A stretch of 53,216 nucleotides of DNA. It comes from Sideroxyarcus sp045866275. Its GTDB lineage: Bacteria > Pseudomonadota > Gammaproteobacteria > Burkholderiales > Gallionellaceae. Positions 1 through 8,550 of the stretch are shown in pieces (within the stretch, counting starts at the first letter, position 1; every line of letters begins with the position of its first letter). The translations under genes and the position numbers were made by a program. The notes below the pieces were generated by a model. It made no database searches and was not told the origin of the DNA. It saw only the letters and a program-made list of their open reading frames with translations. Location: the NCBI GenBank assembly GCA_045866275.1, contig BAAFRX010000016.1, positions 1 to 53,216 of the forward strand. The letters run 5' to 3'.

Positions 1-62
1 AATGCGATGACGAGTGGATGAGCGGAAAAATCTATTTGAACATGAACACCTGATGCACGACC

Positions 63-314
63 TCAAGAATTTTGCTCGTGAGAACTTTTACAGAAAAGGT
101 GTTGCACAATCATTTGGCGCGCATCTTTAAGTGATCGCAATGGGTAAAGGCCGATGGTCAAGCATTTCTCTTTGCCACCGATTCGATATTTCATCCGCCA
201 GGACCTTGTTCCGTTGGCTTTGACCAGCAAATAGAGTCCTTCACCGTCTGTGAGCTTGTAATCCTTATCCGTGGCTGTTGCTGCCTGGATCGCTTTGTCT
301 GTGAGCTTGCCCAT
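63..314 (-). pseudogene. Truncated tyrosine-type integrase (N-terminal arm-binding domain only)
   Basis: The 83-codon frame begins MGKLTDKAIQAATATDKDYK and continues with the GEGLYLLV and RSWRMKYR segments typical of the DUF4102 arm-DNA-binding domain of P4-like phage integrases. Similarity stops after about residue 71 (LKDARQ); the remaining residues look unrelated and a stop follows. The core-binding and catalytic domains (R-H-R-Y, roughly 300 residues) are absent, so it cannot recombine DNA. It lies downstream of the 3' end of tRNA-Phe on the same strand, the usual position for an island integrase. I chose the ATG at 314 because the family motif begins there; the open frame upstream is unrelated. 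The breakpoint is near 110-120. Confidence 0.8.
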
Positions 315-331
315 GGTGATTTGTCTCCAAT

Positions 332-404
332 TTGGGGGTATCGGCACGTAGACGGTACCCCCAACATGCAATTTTGGCAACCGATACCCCCACCGACACC
401 CCCA
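332..404. other. Probable integrase arm-type binding sites (four TGGGGGT repeats)
   Basis: Four copies of a motif close to TTGGGGGTATC lie between the integrase start and tRNA-Phe: 332-342 on the plus strand, and 355-364, 383-392 and 395-404 on the minus strand. The pair at 331-341 and 380-390 forms an 11-bp inverted repeat. Clusters of GGGGGT repeats just upstream of P4-type integrase genes are common and are thought to bind the integrase N-terminal domain. Function here is inferred from position and repetition. Confidence 0.5.
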
Positions 405-502
405 GATCGTTCGGCAACAGGCGATGCTCACCGAACTACCACGAACTTACACGAACACAACTATTGATTGATATATATGGAAATTATTGCTTGTCGGGCA
501 TG

Positions 503-533
503 AAAAAAGCCCACCGTTGCGGGTGGGCTTTTT
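503..533 (-). terminator. Rho-independent terminator downstream of tRNA-Phe
   Basis: A stem pairing AAAAAGCCCACC with GGGTGGGCTTTTT around a short loop, with T-runs on both strands. It begins about 8 nt past the CCA end of tRNA-Phe, so it would end that transcript; the symmetry means it could work in both directions. Confidence 0.85.
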
Positions 534-540
534 CGTATTT

Positions 541-616
541 TGGTGGCCCGGGGCGGAATCGAACCACCGACACAAGGATTTTCAATCCTCTGCTCTACCG
601 ACTGAGCTACCAGGCC
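541..616 (-). tRNA. tRNA-Phe (anticodon GAA)
   Basis: On the minus strand the 76-nt sequence folds as a full cloverleaf. The acceptor stem GGCCTGG pairs with CCGGGCC (one G-T pair), followed by discriminator A and an encoded CCA end. The D arm carries AGCTCAGTCGGTAGAGC. The anticodon loop reads TTGAAAA, giving GAA for phenylalanine, and the T loop contains GGTTCGATTCC. A terminator follows at 503-533. The gene looks intact although an integrase remnant lies beside it. Confidence 0.97.
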
Positions 617-736
617 AATTTTTCGTAACATCTTGCAACGCATGCCAGGATTTTGGTTGCGGCCGTTTCGCCTTGCCAAACTTAACTTGCGTTGCAAGTT
701 ATCCTCTACCGCAACAAGCTGTGTTGCAGCGTGTTG

Positions 737-769
737 TCAATCCTCTGCTTTACCGACTGAGCTACCAGG
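737..769 (-). pseudogene. Partial tRNA-Phe copy (5' half only)
   Basis: 33 nt match the 5' half of the intact tRNA-Phe (D arm through the 5' side of the anticodon loop) with one substitution. The acceptor start is altered and there is no 3' half, so it cannot make a tRNA. It lies about 120 bp upstream of the intact gene in the same orientation. It may be the remnant of a tandem tRNA copy or of an integration and excision event. Confidence 0.8.
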
Positions 770-944
770 TCGTTGCTCCAATCCGGTGAAGGATGGATCA
801 TGCGAAGGCGCGCATTGTATCGATAAGGCTCCAAAGGAGCAATATCAAAAACGTATTCTGTCAGCCCCAAATAGAAATGTCCGCTGGTGATCAGACTCAC
901 CCCTGTCAAAAACAGAGGCGGATATTTTGGGAATGGACAAACTC

Positions 945-1109
945 ATGAGCCAGAAAGAAGTGAAACGGACGCAGGTACTGGATCGGTTGAAAGCGGGCAA
1001 AATCAGCCTGCAGGAAGCCGCACGGCAGATGGGCGTCACCTCCCGCCATGCGCGACGGCTGTCGCGCAAGCGAGGGCGGGGAGGAGAAAGAGCAAGCCGA
1101 GTAACTTAG
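945..1109 (+). pseudogene. Transposase N-terminal fragment (helix-turn-helix, ISNCY-like)
   Basis: The frame starts MSQKEVKRTQVLDRLKAGKI and continues with the helix-turn-helix segment QEAARQMGVTSRHARRLSRK. This is how ISNCY (IS1202-like) transposases begin, recalled from memory rather than searched. After about 45 residues the frame runs into unrelated sequence and stops; the DDE catalytic core is missing. It lies in the same short accessory stretch as the integrase remnant. An orphan HTH protein is a weaker alternative. Confidence 0.6.
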
Positions 1110-1187
1110 TCATATGCGCCTTTCTGTTGAGGAATGTTATAAGCACGAACGGCATTCAGTCGCTAGTCAAGGCGTGTCTGATTCAGT

Positions 1188-1256
1188 CGTCACACCGGCG
1201 AAGGCAGGTGTCCAGTTGATTAAAATCACCGGATTTCGGCCTTCGCCGGAATGACG
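1188..1256. repeat. Degenerate inverted repeat (GTCATTCCGGCGAAGGCC type)
   Basis: The right arm (1230-1256) reads GGATTTCGGCCTTCGCCGGA followed by ATGACG. The left arm (1188-1214) is a decayed complement beginning CGTCACACCGGCGAAGGCAG. It is the same family as the better preserved element at 2702-2829. It sits just past the 3' end of sthA. Confidence 0.7.
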
Positions 1257-1279
1257 AATTATAGTTAATCAGCGCCTCC

Positions 1280-2671
1280 CTAAGCTTTGTTGCGCCGCTC
1301 CATCTGATGGGTGCAATCCAGCGCCGCCAGTTTGTAGCATTCTGCCAGCGTGGGGTAGTTGAACACGTTGCTGATCAGGTCGCGCACGCTGCCGTTGAGG
1401 TTCATTACCAGCTGCCCGATGTGCACCAGTTCGCTCGCCTGTTCGCCCACGATATGCACACCCAACAGTTTACCGCTGCGCGCATCCACCACCAGCTTTA
1501 GCAGGCCCTGCGCGTCGCCGATGATCTGGCCGCGCGCGCTGTCCTTGAAATTGGCGCGCCCGACCACGTAGGGGAGGTCCGCCTGCTGCACTTCCTTCTC
1601 GGTCTTGCCGACGTAAGAGATCTCGGGGATGGTGTACACCGCCATCGGCATATTCTCGGCAGTCTGCTGTTCCGCGCCGCCGAAAGCATGCAGTACGGCG
1701 CTGCGACCCTGTTCCATGCCGGTGGAGGCGAGGGCGGGGCGGCCGATCAGGTCACCCACCGCGTAGATGTGCGGCACGCTGGTCTGGAACTGCGCGTTCA
1801 CCGTGACCCAGCCTTCGTCCAGCGCGATGCCAGCCTGTTCCACCTTGAGGCCGGTAGTGTTCGGTTCGCGGCCCTGCGCGAACAGCACGGCATTGGTGCG
1901 GAATTCCTTGCCGCTCGCCAGCCGCGTCAGCACGCCGTGGTCCTCGCGCACGATCTCGGTCACGCGTTCTTCCATGTAGAAGTCCACGCCCATGGCGAGG
2001 AAGCTGTCGGCCAGCACGCCGACCACGTCTTCGCTCAGGTAGGTGAGCAGTTGCTTGTGGCTATCCACCACCGATACGTGCACACCGAGCGCGGCGAAGA
2101 TGGACACGAATTCACACGCGATCACGCCGCCGCCGACCACCAGCAGACTGTCGGGCAGGTGGCGCAGGTTGAGGATGGAGGTGGAGTCCAGCACCGTCTT
2201 CTTGTCGAAGGGGATGTTCGCCGGGCGGCGCGGACGCGAGCCGCTGGCGAGAATGATGACTTCAGCCGAGAGTGTGCGCGTGTTGCCGGAGACATCGGTG
2301 ACTTGCAGCGTGTGAGCATCGACGAACGATGCCTCGCCGGGGATCAGTGCCACGCCGTGTTTTAGCAGGCGTTTCAGGATGACTGATTCCTGCTGCGCGA
2401 TCACGCCTTCCTTGCGGCGCACCGCATCGGCCAGCAAGCCGTGGCGGCTGCGGCTGTCCGGTGCGAGCGCGGAACGCATGCCGCCGGAACGCGACAACAG
2501 ATACGCCACCTCGCGCATCGCCTTGCTGGGGATGGTGCCGGTCTGCAGCCCCGCGCCGCCGATCTTCGGTTTGCGCTCGATGATCGCCGCGCGCTTTCCC
2601 ATGCGCGCCGCCTGCCATGCCGCATGTTGACCGGCGGGGCCGGAGCCGATGATGAGGATGTCGTAGTCCAT
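1280..2671 (-). CDS. sthA: Soluble pyridine nucleotide transhydrogenase (Si-specific)
   Basis: 463 residues, the usual length. The enzyme moves hydride between NADPH and NAD+ in the cytoplasm and balances the two pools. The N-terminal FAD fold shows IIGSGPAGQHAAWQAARMGK and the GTIPSKAMRE segment; a second dinucleotide fold has VVGGGVIACEF; the second FAD motif is HIYAVGDLIG. The C-terminal dimerisation domain follows. The redox disulfide of lipoamide dehydrogenase relatives is absent: the segment reads GGAGLQTGTIPSK with no cysteine, which fits a transhydrogenase rather than a disulfide reductase. An AGGAG lies about 10 nt before the ATG. It stands alone, flanked by repeats on both sides. 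Confidence 0.88.
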   Translation of the reverse strand: MDYDILIIGSGPAGQHAAWQAARMGKRAAIIERKPKIGGAGLQTGTIPSKAMREVAYLLSRSGGMRSALAPDSRSRHGLLADAVRRKEGVIAQQESVILKRLLKHGVALIPGEASFVDAHTLQVTDVSGNTRTLSAEVIILASGSRPRRPANIPFDKKTVLDSTSILNLRHLPDSLLVVGGGVIACEFVSIFAALGVHVSVVDSHKQLLTYLSEDVVGVLADSFLAMGVDFYMEERVTEIVREDHGVLTRLASGKEFRTNAVLFAQGREPNTTGLKVEQAGIALDEGWVTVNAQFQTSVPHIYAVGDLIGRPALASTGMEQGRSAVLHAFGGAEQQTAENMPMAVYTIPEISYVGKTEKEVQQADLPYVVGRANFKDSARGQIIGDAQGLLKLVVDARSGKLLGVHIVGEQASELVHIGQLVMNLNGSVRDLISNVFNYPTLAECYKLAALDCTHQMERRNKA

Positions 2672-2701
2672 GCGGGCGCGCTCCTATGAGTGATAAGCCT
2701 G

Positions 2702-2829
2702 CGTCATTCCGGCGCAGGCCGGAATCCAGTTCAAAAAATATATCCTGCGCAGCAGACCAACCCTTGATGTCGTCCCGCTTGCGCGGGGGATATTCAATCA
2801 TCTGGATTTCGGCCTGCGCCGGAATGATG
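2702..2829. repeat. Composite palindromic repeat between metG and sthA
   Basis: The outer arms GTCATTCCGGCGCAGGCCGG (from 2703) and GGCCTGCGCCGGAATGATGG (to 2830) are near-perfect inverted copies about 75 bp apart. A smaller hairpin, GTCCCGCTTGCGCGGGG, lies between them near 2771. The form is that of a mosaic REP-type element. It fills the gap between metG (ends 2836) and sthA (starts 2671), both on the minus strand, and may stabilise or end the metG transcript. Confidence 0.75.
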
Positions 2830-2835
2830 GAACAC

Positions 2836-4902
2836 TTACTTGATGCGCATGCCGGGCTGCGCGCCCTCATCCGGCGACAGGATGTACAGGCCGGGTTCGC
2901 TGCCGGAAGCGGCCAGCACCATGCCTTCGCTCAAGCCGAACTTCATCTTGCGCGGTGCGAGGTTGGCGACCATCACCGTCATGCGGCCTTTCAGCTTTTC
3001 CGGATCGTAGGCGGACTTGATGCCGGCGAACACGTTGCGCGATTTCTCTTCGCCGATGTCCAACGTCAACTGGATCAGCTTGTCGGCGCCCACCACGTGC
3101 TCGGCGTTGACGATGCGCGCCACACGCAGGTCGATCTTGCCGAAGTCGTCGATGTTGATGGTCTCGGCGATCGGTTCGATGGCTTTTTGTTGATGCTCGG
3201 CGTGGCGTTGCTCGGAGTGCGATTCGGTCATGTTCTTCAGGCTTTCCTGGTTGGCGGCGATCATGGCTTCGATCAGCTTGGGATCGAGGCGGGTCGCCAG
3301 ATGTTGATAAAGGTTGATGCTGTGGCCGGCGGTAAGCGGTTGCCATGCGCCGCTCCACGTCAGCGGTTCGATGTTGAGGAAGCGCTCCACCTGTGCGGCG
3401 AGTTCTGGCAGCACAGGCTTCAGGTACAACGTCAGGTCGCGGAACAGCGTCAGTGCGGTCGAGCACACTTCATGCAACTCTGCTTCCTTTCCCTCCTGCT
3501 TCGCCATCGCCCACGGGGCCTTCTCGGCGATGTACTGGTTCGCCACGTCGGCCAGACGCATGATCTCGCGCAGGGCGCGCGCGTAGTCGCGTTCCTCGTA
3601 GCAGCGCGCGATCTCGTTGCTGTCGAACGCGGTCTTGAATTCCGCGCTGGCAGTGGCATCGCAGTTGCCCAGCTTGCCGTCGAACTTCTTGCTGATGAAG
3701 CCCGCGCAGCGGCTGGCGATGTTGATGTACTTGCCGATCAGGTCGCTGTTCACCTTGGCCACGAAGTCATCGAGGTTGAGGTCGATGTCTTCCATGCTGC
3801 CGTTCAGTTTGGCGGCATAGTAGTAGCGCAGGTATTCGGTGTTCTTGATGTGGTCCACATAGCTGCGCGCAGTGATGAAGGTGCCGCGCGACTTGCTCAT
3901 CTTCTCGCCGTTCACGGTAAGGAAGCCGTGCGCGAACAACTTGGTCGGCGTGCGGAAGCCGGCGTGTTGCAGCATCGCGGGCCAGAACAGCGCGTGGAAA
4001 TAGAGGATGTCCTTGCCGATGAAATGGTACAGCTCGGCGTCAGAGCCTTGTTTCCAGTATTCGTCGAAATCGAGGCCGGTCTTCGCGCAGAGCTGTTTGA
4101 AGCTGCCCATGTAGCCGACGGGGGCATCCAGCCAGACATAGAGATACTTGCCTGGTGCATCAGGGATCTCGAAACCGAAATAGGGCGCATCGCGCGAGAT
4201 GTCCCAGTCGGTAAGTTTGTTCTCGCCCTCGGCGCCCAGCCATTCCTGCATCTTGTTTGCAGCTTCTGCTTGCAGCGAACCGCCGCGCGTCCATTCGCGC
4301 AGGAAGTTCTGGCAGCGCGGATCGGAGAGCTTGAAGAAGTAGTGGTCAGAATTGCGCAGTTCCGGTTTCGCGCCAGACACGGCGGAGAACGGCTCGATGA
4401 GGTCGGTCGGGGCATAGGCCGCGCCGCACACTTCGCAGTTGTCGCCGTACTGGTCCTTGGCGTGGCACTTGGGGCACTCGCCCTTGATGAAGCGGTCCGG
4501 TAGGAACATGTTCTTGACCGGGTCGTAATACTGCTCGATGGAGCGCACCTCGATCAGGCCGTTGGCCTTGAGCGTGCGGTAGATGTCCTGCGCGCTTTCC
4601 TTGTTCTCGGCGGAGTTGGTCGAGCCGTAGTTGTCGAAAGCGACATGGAATGCGGCGAAATCGTCGAAGTGTTCCTGCCAGACGCGGGCAATCAGTTGCT
4701 CGGGCGTGACGCCTTCCTTTTCGGCGCGCAGCATGATGGGCGTGCCGTGGGTGTCGTCCGCGCACACGTAATGGCAGGTGTTGCCGCGCATCTTCTGGAA
4801 ACGCACCCAGATGTCGGTCTGGATGTACTCGACCAGGTGGCCGAGATGGATGCTGCCGTTGGCGTAGGGCAGGGCGGAAGTAACTAGGATTTTACGTGTC
4901 AT
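2836..4902 (-). CDS. metG: Methionyl-tRNA synthetase
   Basis: 688 residues. It charges initiator and elongator tRNA-Met. The class I catalytic fold carries the HIGH-type motif in NGSIHLGHLVEY and the KMSKS loop in GEKMSKSRGT. The inserted zinc knuckle reads CPKCHAKDQYGDNCEVCG. The last 110 residues (from FGKIDLRVARI) form the EMAP/Trbp111-like tRNA-binding domain that makes the dimeric form of the enzyme. I start at the ATG at 4902, where MTRKILVTSALPYANG begins and AAAGGA lies 10 nt upstream; the longer open frame is not conserved-looking. It is divergent from dcd. The apbC gene often found next to metG in betaproteobacteria is not here. Confidence 0.97.
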   Translation of the reverse strand: MTRKILVTSALPYANGSIHLGHLVEYIQTDIWVRFQKMRGNTCHYVCADDTHGTPIMLRAEKEGVTPEQLIARVWQEHFDDFAAFHVAFDNYGSTNSAENKESAQDIYRTLKANGLIEVRSIEQYYDPVKNMFLPDRFIKGECPKCHAKDQYGDNCEVCGAAYAPTDLIEPFSAVSGAKPELRNSDHYFFKLSDPRCQNFLREWTRGGSLQAEAANKMQEWLGAEGENKLTDWDISRDAPYFGFEIPDAPGKYLYVWLDAPVGYMGSFKQLCAKTGLDFDEYWKQGSDAELYHFIGKDILYFHALFWPAMLQHAGFRTPTKLFAHGFLTVNGEKMSKSRGTFITARSYVDHIKNTEYLRYYYAAKLNGSMEDIDLNLDDFVAKVNSDLIGKYINIASRCAGFISKKFDGKLGNCDATASAEFKTAFDSNEIARCYEERDYARALREIMRLADVANQYIAEKAPWAMAKQEGKEAELHEVCSTALTLFRDLTLYLKPVLPELAAQVERFLNIEPLTWSGAWQPLTAGHSINLYQHLATRLDPKLIEAMIAANQESLKNMTESHSEQRHAEHQQKAIEPIAETINIDDFGKIDLRVARIVNAEHVVGADKLIQLTLDIGEEKSRNVFAGIKSAYDPEKLKGRMTVMVANLAPRKMKFGLSEGMVLAASGSEPGLYILSPDEGAQPGMRIK

Positions 4903-5137
4903 GTTGCGGGATTCCTTTAAAAGCGGCTGCGGCGGCGCACTGCGGCGTTGCGCGGTGCTCGGAATCCTCATGCACTAGGTGTGCATTCCGGTTCCTGTGC
5001 GCCGTGCGCCTTGCATTGCATCCGCCTCGCTCGCTTTTATACTTAAATTCGATGAGGGCGCGATTGTAGCAAAACCCACGCACCGCCGATGATTTTGGGT
5101 AAAATCGCGCCCGCACCAAACCCCTCAAGGAAACAGG

Positions 5138-5704
5138 ATGAGCATCAAATCAGACAAGTGGATCCGTCGCATGGCCGAACAGACCGGCATGATCGAGCCG
5201 TTCGAGCCGAACCAGGTGAAGGAAGTCAATGGCCAGAAGATCGTGTCCTACGGCACGTCCAGCTACGGCTACGACATCCGCTGCTCGCGCGAATTCAAGC
5301 TGTTCACCAACATCAACAGCACCATCGTCGATCCCAAGAACTTCGACCCGACCTCTTTCGTGAACGTCGAGGCTGACTATTGCATCATTCCGCCCAACTC
5401 CTTCGCGCTGGCGCGCACCGTGGAATACTTCCGCATCCCGCGCAGCGTGCTGACCGTGTGTCTGGGCAAGTCCACCTATGCGCGCTGCGGCATCATCGTC
5501 AACGTCACCCCGTTCGAGCCGGAATGGGAAGGCTATGTGACGCTGGAGTTCTCCAACACCACGCCGCTCCCCGCGAAGATCTACGCCAACGAAGGCGTGG
5601 CGCAGGTATTGTTCTTCGAGAGCGATGAAGAGTGCGAGACGTCCTACAAGGATCGTGGCGGAAAGTACCAGGGCCAGGTCGGCGTCACGTTGCCGAAGAT
5701 CTGA
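5138..5704 (+). CDS. dcd: dCTP deaminase
   Basis: 188 residues, the standard size. It converts dCTP to dUTP, supplying dUMP for thymidylate synthesis. The family signature SSYGYDIRCSREFKLF is near residues 40-55, and the nucleotide-binding and active-site segments GKSTYARCG and TPFEPEWEGYVTLEF are intact; the Glu in WEGYVTLEF is the general base known from the E. coli enzyme. AAGGAAACAGGATG gives a good ribosome site. The stop codon overlaps the start of the next small gene by one base, so the two are probably one transcript. Confidence 0.97.
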   Translation: MSIKSDKWIRRMAEQTGMIEPFEPNQVKEVNGQKIVSYGTSSYGYDIRCSREFKLFTNINSTIVDPKNFDPTSFVNVEADYCIIPPNSFALARTVEYFRIPRSVLTVCLGKSTYARCGIIVNVTPFEPEWEGYVTLEFSNTTPLPAKIYANEGVAQVLFFESDEECETSYKDRGGKYQGQVGVTLPKI

Positions 5705-5925
5705 TGGACAAGTTCAAGCAAGTCATTTGGCACTCACCCGAAGGCGAGGTGGTGGCCTGCTACGAGAAGAACAAAGTCATGCAGGAGAACCTGGCCGAGA
5801 TCGCCCAGGTCTGCCGCGACGCGCTGGAAGATGCGGTGCTCATGGGCTGCGACGAACAGCAGTTCCGCGAAGTGCTGGCCGATCTGGTCGCCACCCTCGC
5901 CAGCCCCTACCAGGCCGGCAAATAA
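5704..5925 (+). CDS. Small conserved-looking protein of unknown function, coupled to dcd
   Basis: 73 residues starting MDKFKQVIWHSPEGEVVACYEKNK. Its ATG overlaps the dcd stop (ATGA), which decides the start and implies translational coupling. The body is acidic and probably all-helical, with a run of residues 23-65 (LAEIAQVCRDALEDAVL and on) that could pack as a small helical bundle. There is no signal peptide, membrane segment or cysteine motif. I do not recognise a characterised family; genes of this kind beside dcd occur in betaproteobacteria as far as I recall. Confidence 0.75.
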   Translation: MDKFKQVIWHSPEGEVVACYEKNKVMQENLAEIAQVCRDALEDAVLMGCDEQQFREVLADLVATLASPYQAGK

Positions 5926-5995
5926 GTCCCTTTTATTCCCCGCGCAATCTGCGACAATCCGCGCCAATAAACACCATTTCATCAGAGGCTACGCC

Positions 5996-6127
5996 ATGAA
6001 GTTTCGCTTTAGCTCCGACATCACATTGGCCTGCGGCCAATATGGGTCTGCACTGAAGCCCAATCTCGTGCCGATAGCCGCAGGCTTCCAATGCCCGCTG
6101 GCTCGTTCACCATTTACCAGGAGCTGA
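5996..6127 (+). CDS. Possible 43-aa leader ORF ahead of the amino-acid decarboxylase
   Basis: ATG at 5996 with GAGG nine bases upstream opens a 43-codon frame starting MKFRFSSDITLACGQYG. It ends at 6127, two bases before the decarboxylase ATG at 6130. The first residues (MKFRF) and their DNA resemble the start of the decarboxylase (MKFHF), as if the initiation region had been duplicated. There is no run of Arg, Lys or ornithine-related codons that would suggest classical attenuation. It may be a coupling leader or chance. Confidence 0.35.
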   Translation: MKFRFSSDITLACGQYGSALKPNLVPIAAGFQCPLARSPFTRS

Positions 6128-6129
6128 AC

Positions 6130-8376
6130 ATGAAGTTTCACTTTCCCATCATCATCATCGACGAAGACTATCGTTCCGAGAACGCCAGCGGTCACGGTAT
6201 CCGCGATCTGGCGGACGCGCTGGAAAAAGAAGGGATCGAAGTCGTGGGGATGACCAGCTATGGCGACCTGACCTCGTTCGCGCAACAACAGAGCCGGGCT
6301 TCCGCTTTTGTGCTGTCCATCGACGACGAGGAGTTCGGCGCGGGCAGTGCGGAGGAAACGGAAGTGGCGTTGCGCACCCTGCGCGCGTTCGTGCAGGAGA
6401 TCCGTTTCAAGAACGCGGACATTCCCATCTACCTGTACGGAGAGACGCGCACCTCGCGCCATATCCCCAACGACATCCTGCGCGAGTTGCACGGCTTCAT
6501 CCATATGCACGAGGACACGCCGGAATTCGTGGCGCGCCACATCATCCGCGAGGCGAATTCCTACATGGATTCGCTGGCGCCGCCGTTCTTCCGCGCGCTG
6601 GTGGATTATGCGCAGGACGGTTCCTATTCGTGGCACTGCCCCGGCCACTCGGGCGGCGTGGCATTTCTGAAATCCCCGGTGGGGCGCATGTTCCACCAGT
6701 TCTTCGGCGAGAACATGCTGCGCGCCGATGTGTGCAACGCGGTGGACGAACTGGGCCAGTTGCTCGACCACACCGGCCCGGTGGCGGCCTCCGAGCGCAA
6801 TGCGGCGCGCATCTTCAATGCCGACCATCTGTTCTTCGTCACCAACGGCACGTCCACTTCCAACAAGATCGTGTGGCACTCGATGGTGGCGCCGGACGAC
6901 ATCGTGGTGGTGGACCGCAACTGCCACAAATCCATTTTGCACGCGATCATGATGACCGGCGCGGTGCCGGTGTTCCTGACGCCGACCCGCAACAACTTCG
7001 GCATCATCGGCCCCATCCCGAAATCCGAATTCGAGCCGGAGAACATCCAGAAGAAGATTGACGCCAATCCTTTCATCAAGGACAAGACCAAGAAGCCGCG
7101 CATCCTTACCCTCACGCAGAGCACCTACGACGGCGTGATGTACAACGTCGAGATGCTGAAAGAGATGCTGGACGGCAAGATCGACGCGCTGCATTTCGAC
7201 GAGGCGTGGTTGCCGCACGCTGCGTTCCATGATTTCTACCAGGACATGCACGCGATCGGCAAAAATCGCCCGAGCGCCCGGGAGTCCATGATTTTCTCCA
7301 CCCAGTCCACGCACAAACTGCTGGCCGGTCTGTCCCAGGCTTCGCAGATTCTGGTGCGCGACAGCCAGACGCGCAAACTGGACCGCGACTGTTTCAACGA
7401 GGCCTATCTGATGCACACCTCCACCTCGCCGCAATACGCCATCATCGCCTCGTGCGACGTGGCCGCCGCGATGATGGAGCCGCCCGGCGGCACCGCGCTG
7501 GTGGAAGAGAGCATCGCCGAAGCGCTCGACTTCCGCCGCGCCATGCGCAAGGTGGAAGCCGAGTTCGGCGCCGACTGGTGGTTCAAGGTGTGGGGGCCGG
7601 ATTACCTGTCGGAAGAAGGCATGGCCGACCGCGAAGACTGGGTGCTCCGTGCAGACGACCGCTGGCACGGTTTTGGCAAACTGGCCGAAGGTTTCAACAT
7701 GCTCGACCCGATCAAGGCGACCGTGGTCACGCCGGGACTCGACGTGGACGGCGACTTCGCCGACAGCGGCATCCCGGCCAGCATCGTCACCAAATACCTG
7801 GCCGAGCACGGCGTGGTGGTGGAGAAGTGCGGCCTGTATTCCTTCTTCATCATGTTCACCATCGGCATCACCAAGGGGCGCTGGAACAGCATGGTGACCG
7901 AGTTGCAACAGTTCAAGGACGACTACGACAAGAACCAGCCGCTGTGGCGCGTGCTGCCGGAATTCATCGCCAAGAACCCGCGCTACGAAAAGATCGGCCT
8001 GCGCGATCTGTGCGACCAGATCCACGGCATCTACAAGGCCAACAATGTGGCCAAGCTGACCACCGAGATGTATTTGTCCACCATGGTGCCCGCGATGAAA
8101 CCGTCGGATGCCTTTGCCAAAATGGCGCACGGCGAGATCGAGCGGGTCGCCATCGACGATCTGGAAGGGCGCATCACGGCGGTGTTGCTCACGCCCTATC
8201 CGCCCGGAATTCCCCTGCTGATCCCGGGCGAGCGTTTCAACAAGATCATCGTCGATTACCTCCGGTTCGCGCGGGAATTCAACAAAAAATTCCCCGGCTT
8301 CGAGACCGACATCCACGGCCTGGTCGCGGACAAGAGCAACGGCGAGCGGGTGTATTACGTTGATTGCGTGAAATAA
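6130..8376 (+). CDS. Orn/Lys/Arg decarboxylase, PLP-dependent (biodegradative type)
   Basis: 748 residues. This is a fold-type I PLP decarboxylase with three parts: an N-terminal wing with a receiver-like fold (residues 1-130, MKFHFPIIIIDEDYRSENAS), a large PLP domain with WHCPGHSGG and the PLP-lysine segment STQSTHKLLAGLSQASQI, and a C-terminal domain with the LTPYPPGIPLLIPGE motif. Such enzymes make agmatine, cadaverine or putrescine, consuming a proton, and serve polyamine supply or acid tolerance. The sequence alone does not fix the substrate; arginine or lysine is most likely. AGGAG precedes the ATG at 6130, which I prefer to an upstream in-frame start at 6091. No antiporter gene lies beside it. 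Confidence 0.9.
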   Translation: MKFHFPIIIIDEDYRSENASGHGIRDLADALEKEGIEVVGMTSYGDLTSFAQQQSRASAFVLSIDDEEFGAGSAEETEVALRTLRAFVQEIRFKNADIPIYLYGETRTSRHIPNDILRELHGFIHMHEDTPEFVARHIIREANSYMDSLAPPFFRALVDYAQDGSYSWHCPGHSGGVAFLKSPVGRMFHQFFGENMLRADVCNAVDELGQLLDHTGPVAASERNAARIFNADHLFFVTNGTSTSNKIVWHSMVAPDDIVVVDRNCHKSILHAIMMTGAVPVFLTPTRNNFGIIGPIPKSEFEPENIQKKIDANPFIKDKTKKPRILTLTQSTYDGVMYNVEMLKEMLDGKIDALHFDEAWLPHAAFHDFYQDMHAIGKNRPSARESMIFSTQSTHKLLAGLSQASQILVRDSQTRKLDRDCFNEAYLMHTSTSPQYAIIASCDVAAAMMEPPGGTALVEESIAEALDFRRAMRKVEAEFGADWWFKVWGPDYLSEEGMADREDWVLRADDRWHGFGKLAEGFNMLDPIKATVVTPGLDVDGDFADSGIPASIVTKYLAEHGVVVEKCGLYSFFIMFTIGITKGRWNSMVTELQQFKDDYDKNQPLWRVLPEFIAKNPRYEKIGLRDLCDQIHGIYKANNVAKLTTEMYLSTMVPAMKPSDAFAKMAHGEIERVAIDDLEGRITAVLLTPYPPGIPLLIPGERFNKIIVDYLRFAREFNKKFPGFETDIHGLVADKSNGERVYYVDCVK

Positions 8377-8550
8377 CGCGTGCTATCAAACGCTGCTGCA
8401 TGAGGGCGAGTGGAAAAGCTTCGCCCCATCGCACGTTCGCGCGGGCTGTTTGCGGGACGGATGGCCCGTGTTATCCAAAGTCACGACGGCCTGGCGCTTG
8501 ACCCTGTGCGCGGTGGGGAGGATGATTTCCGCCGTGCAGGAGGCGAGGGT

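Noticed and set aside
737..769. Second functional tRNA-Phe
   Set aside because: Only the 5' half is present; no acceptor, T arm or CCA.
2686..4503. 605-codon frame on the plus strand opposite metG
   Set aside because: Antisense shadow of metG with no domain or ribosome site.
5989..8316. Very long open frame on the minus strand (775 codons) opposite the decarboxylase
   Set aside because: Antisense to a clear PLP enzyme; its composition is the mirror of GC-rich codons and it has no family motif.
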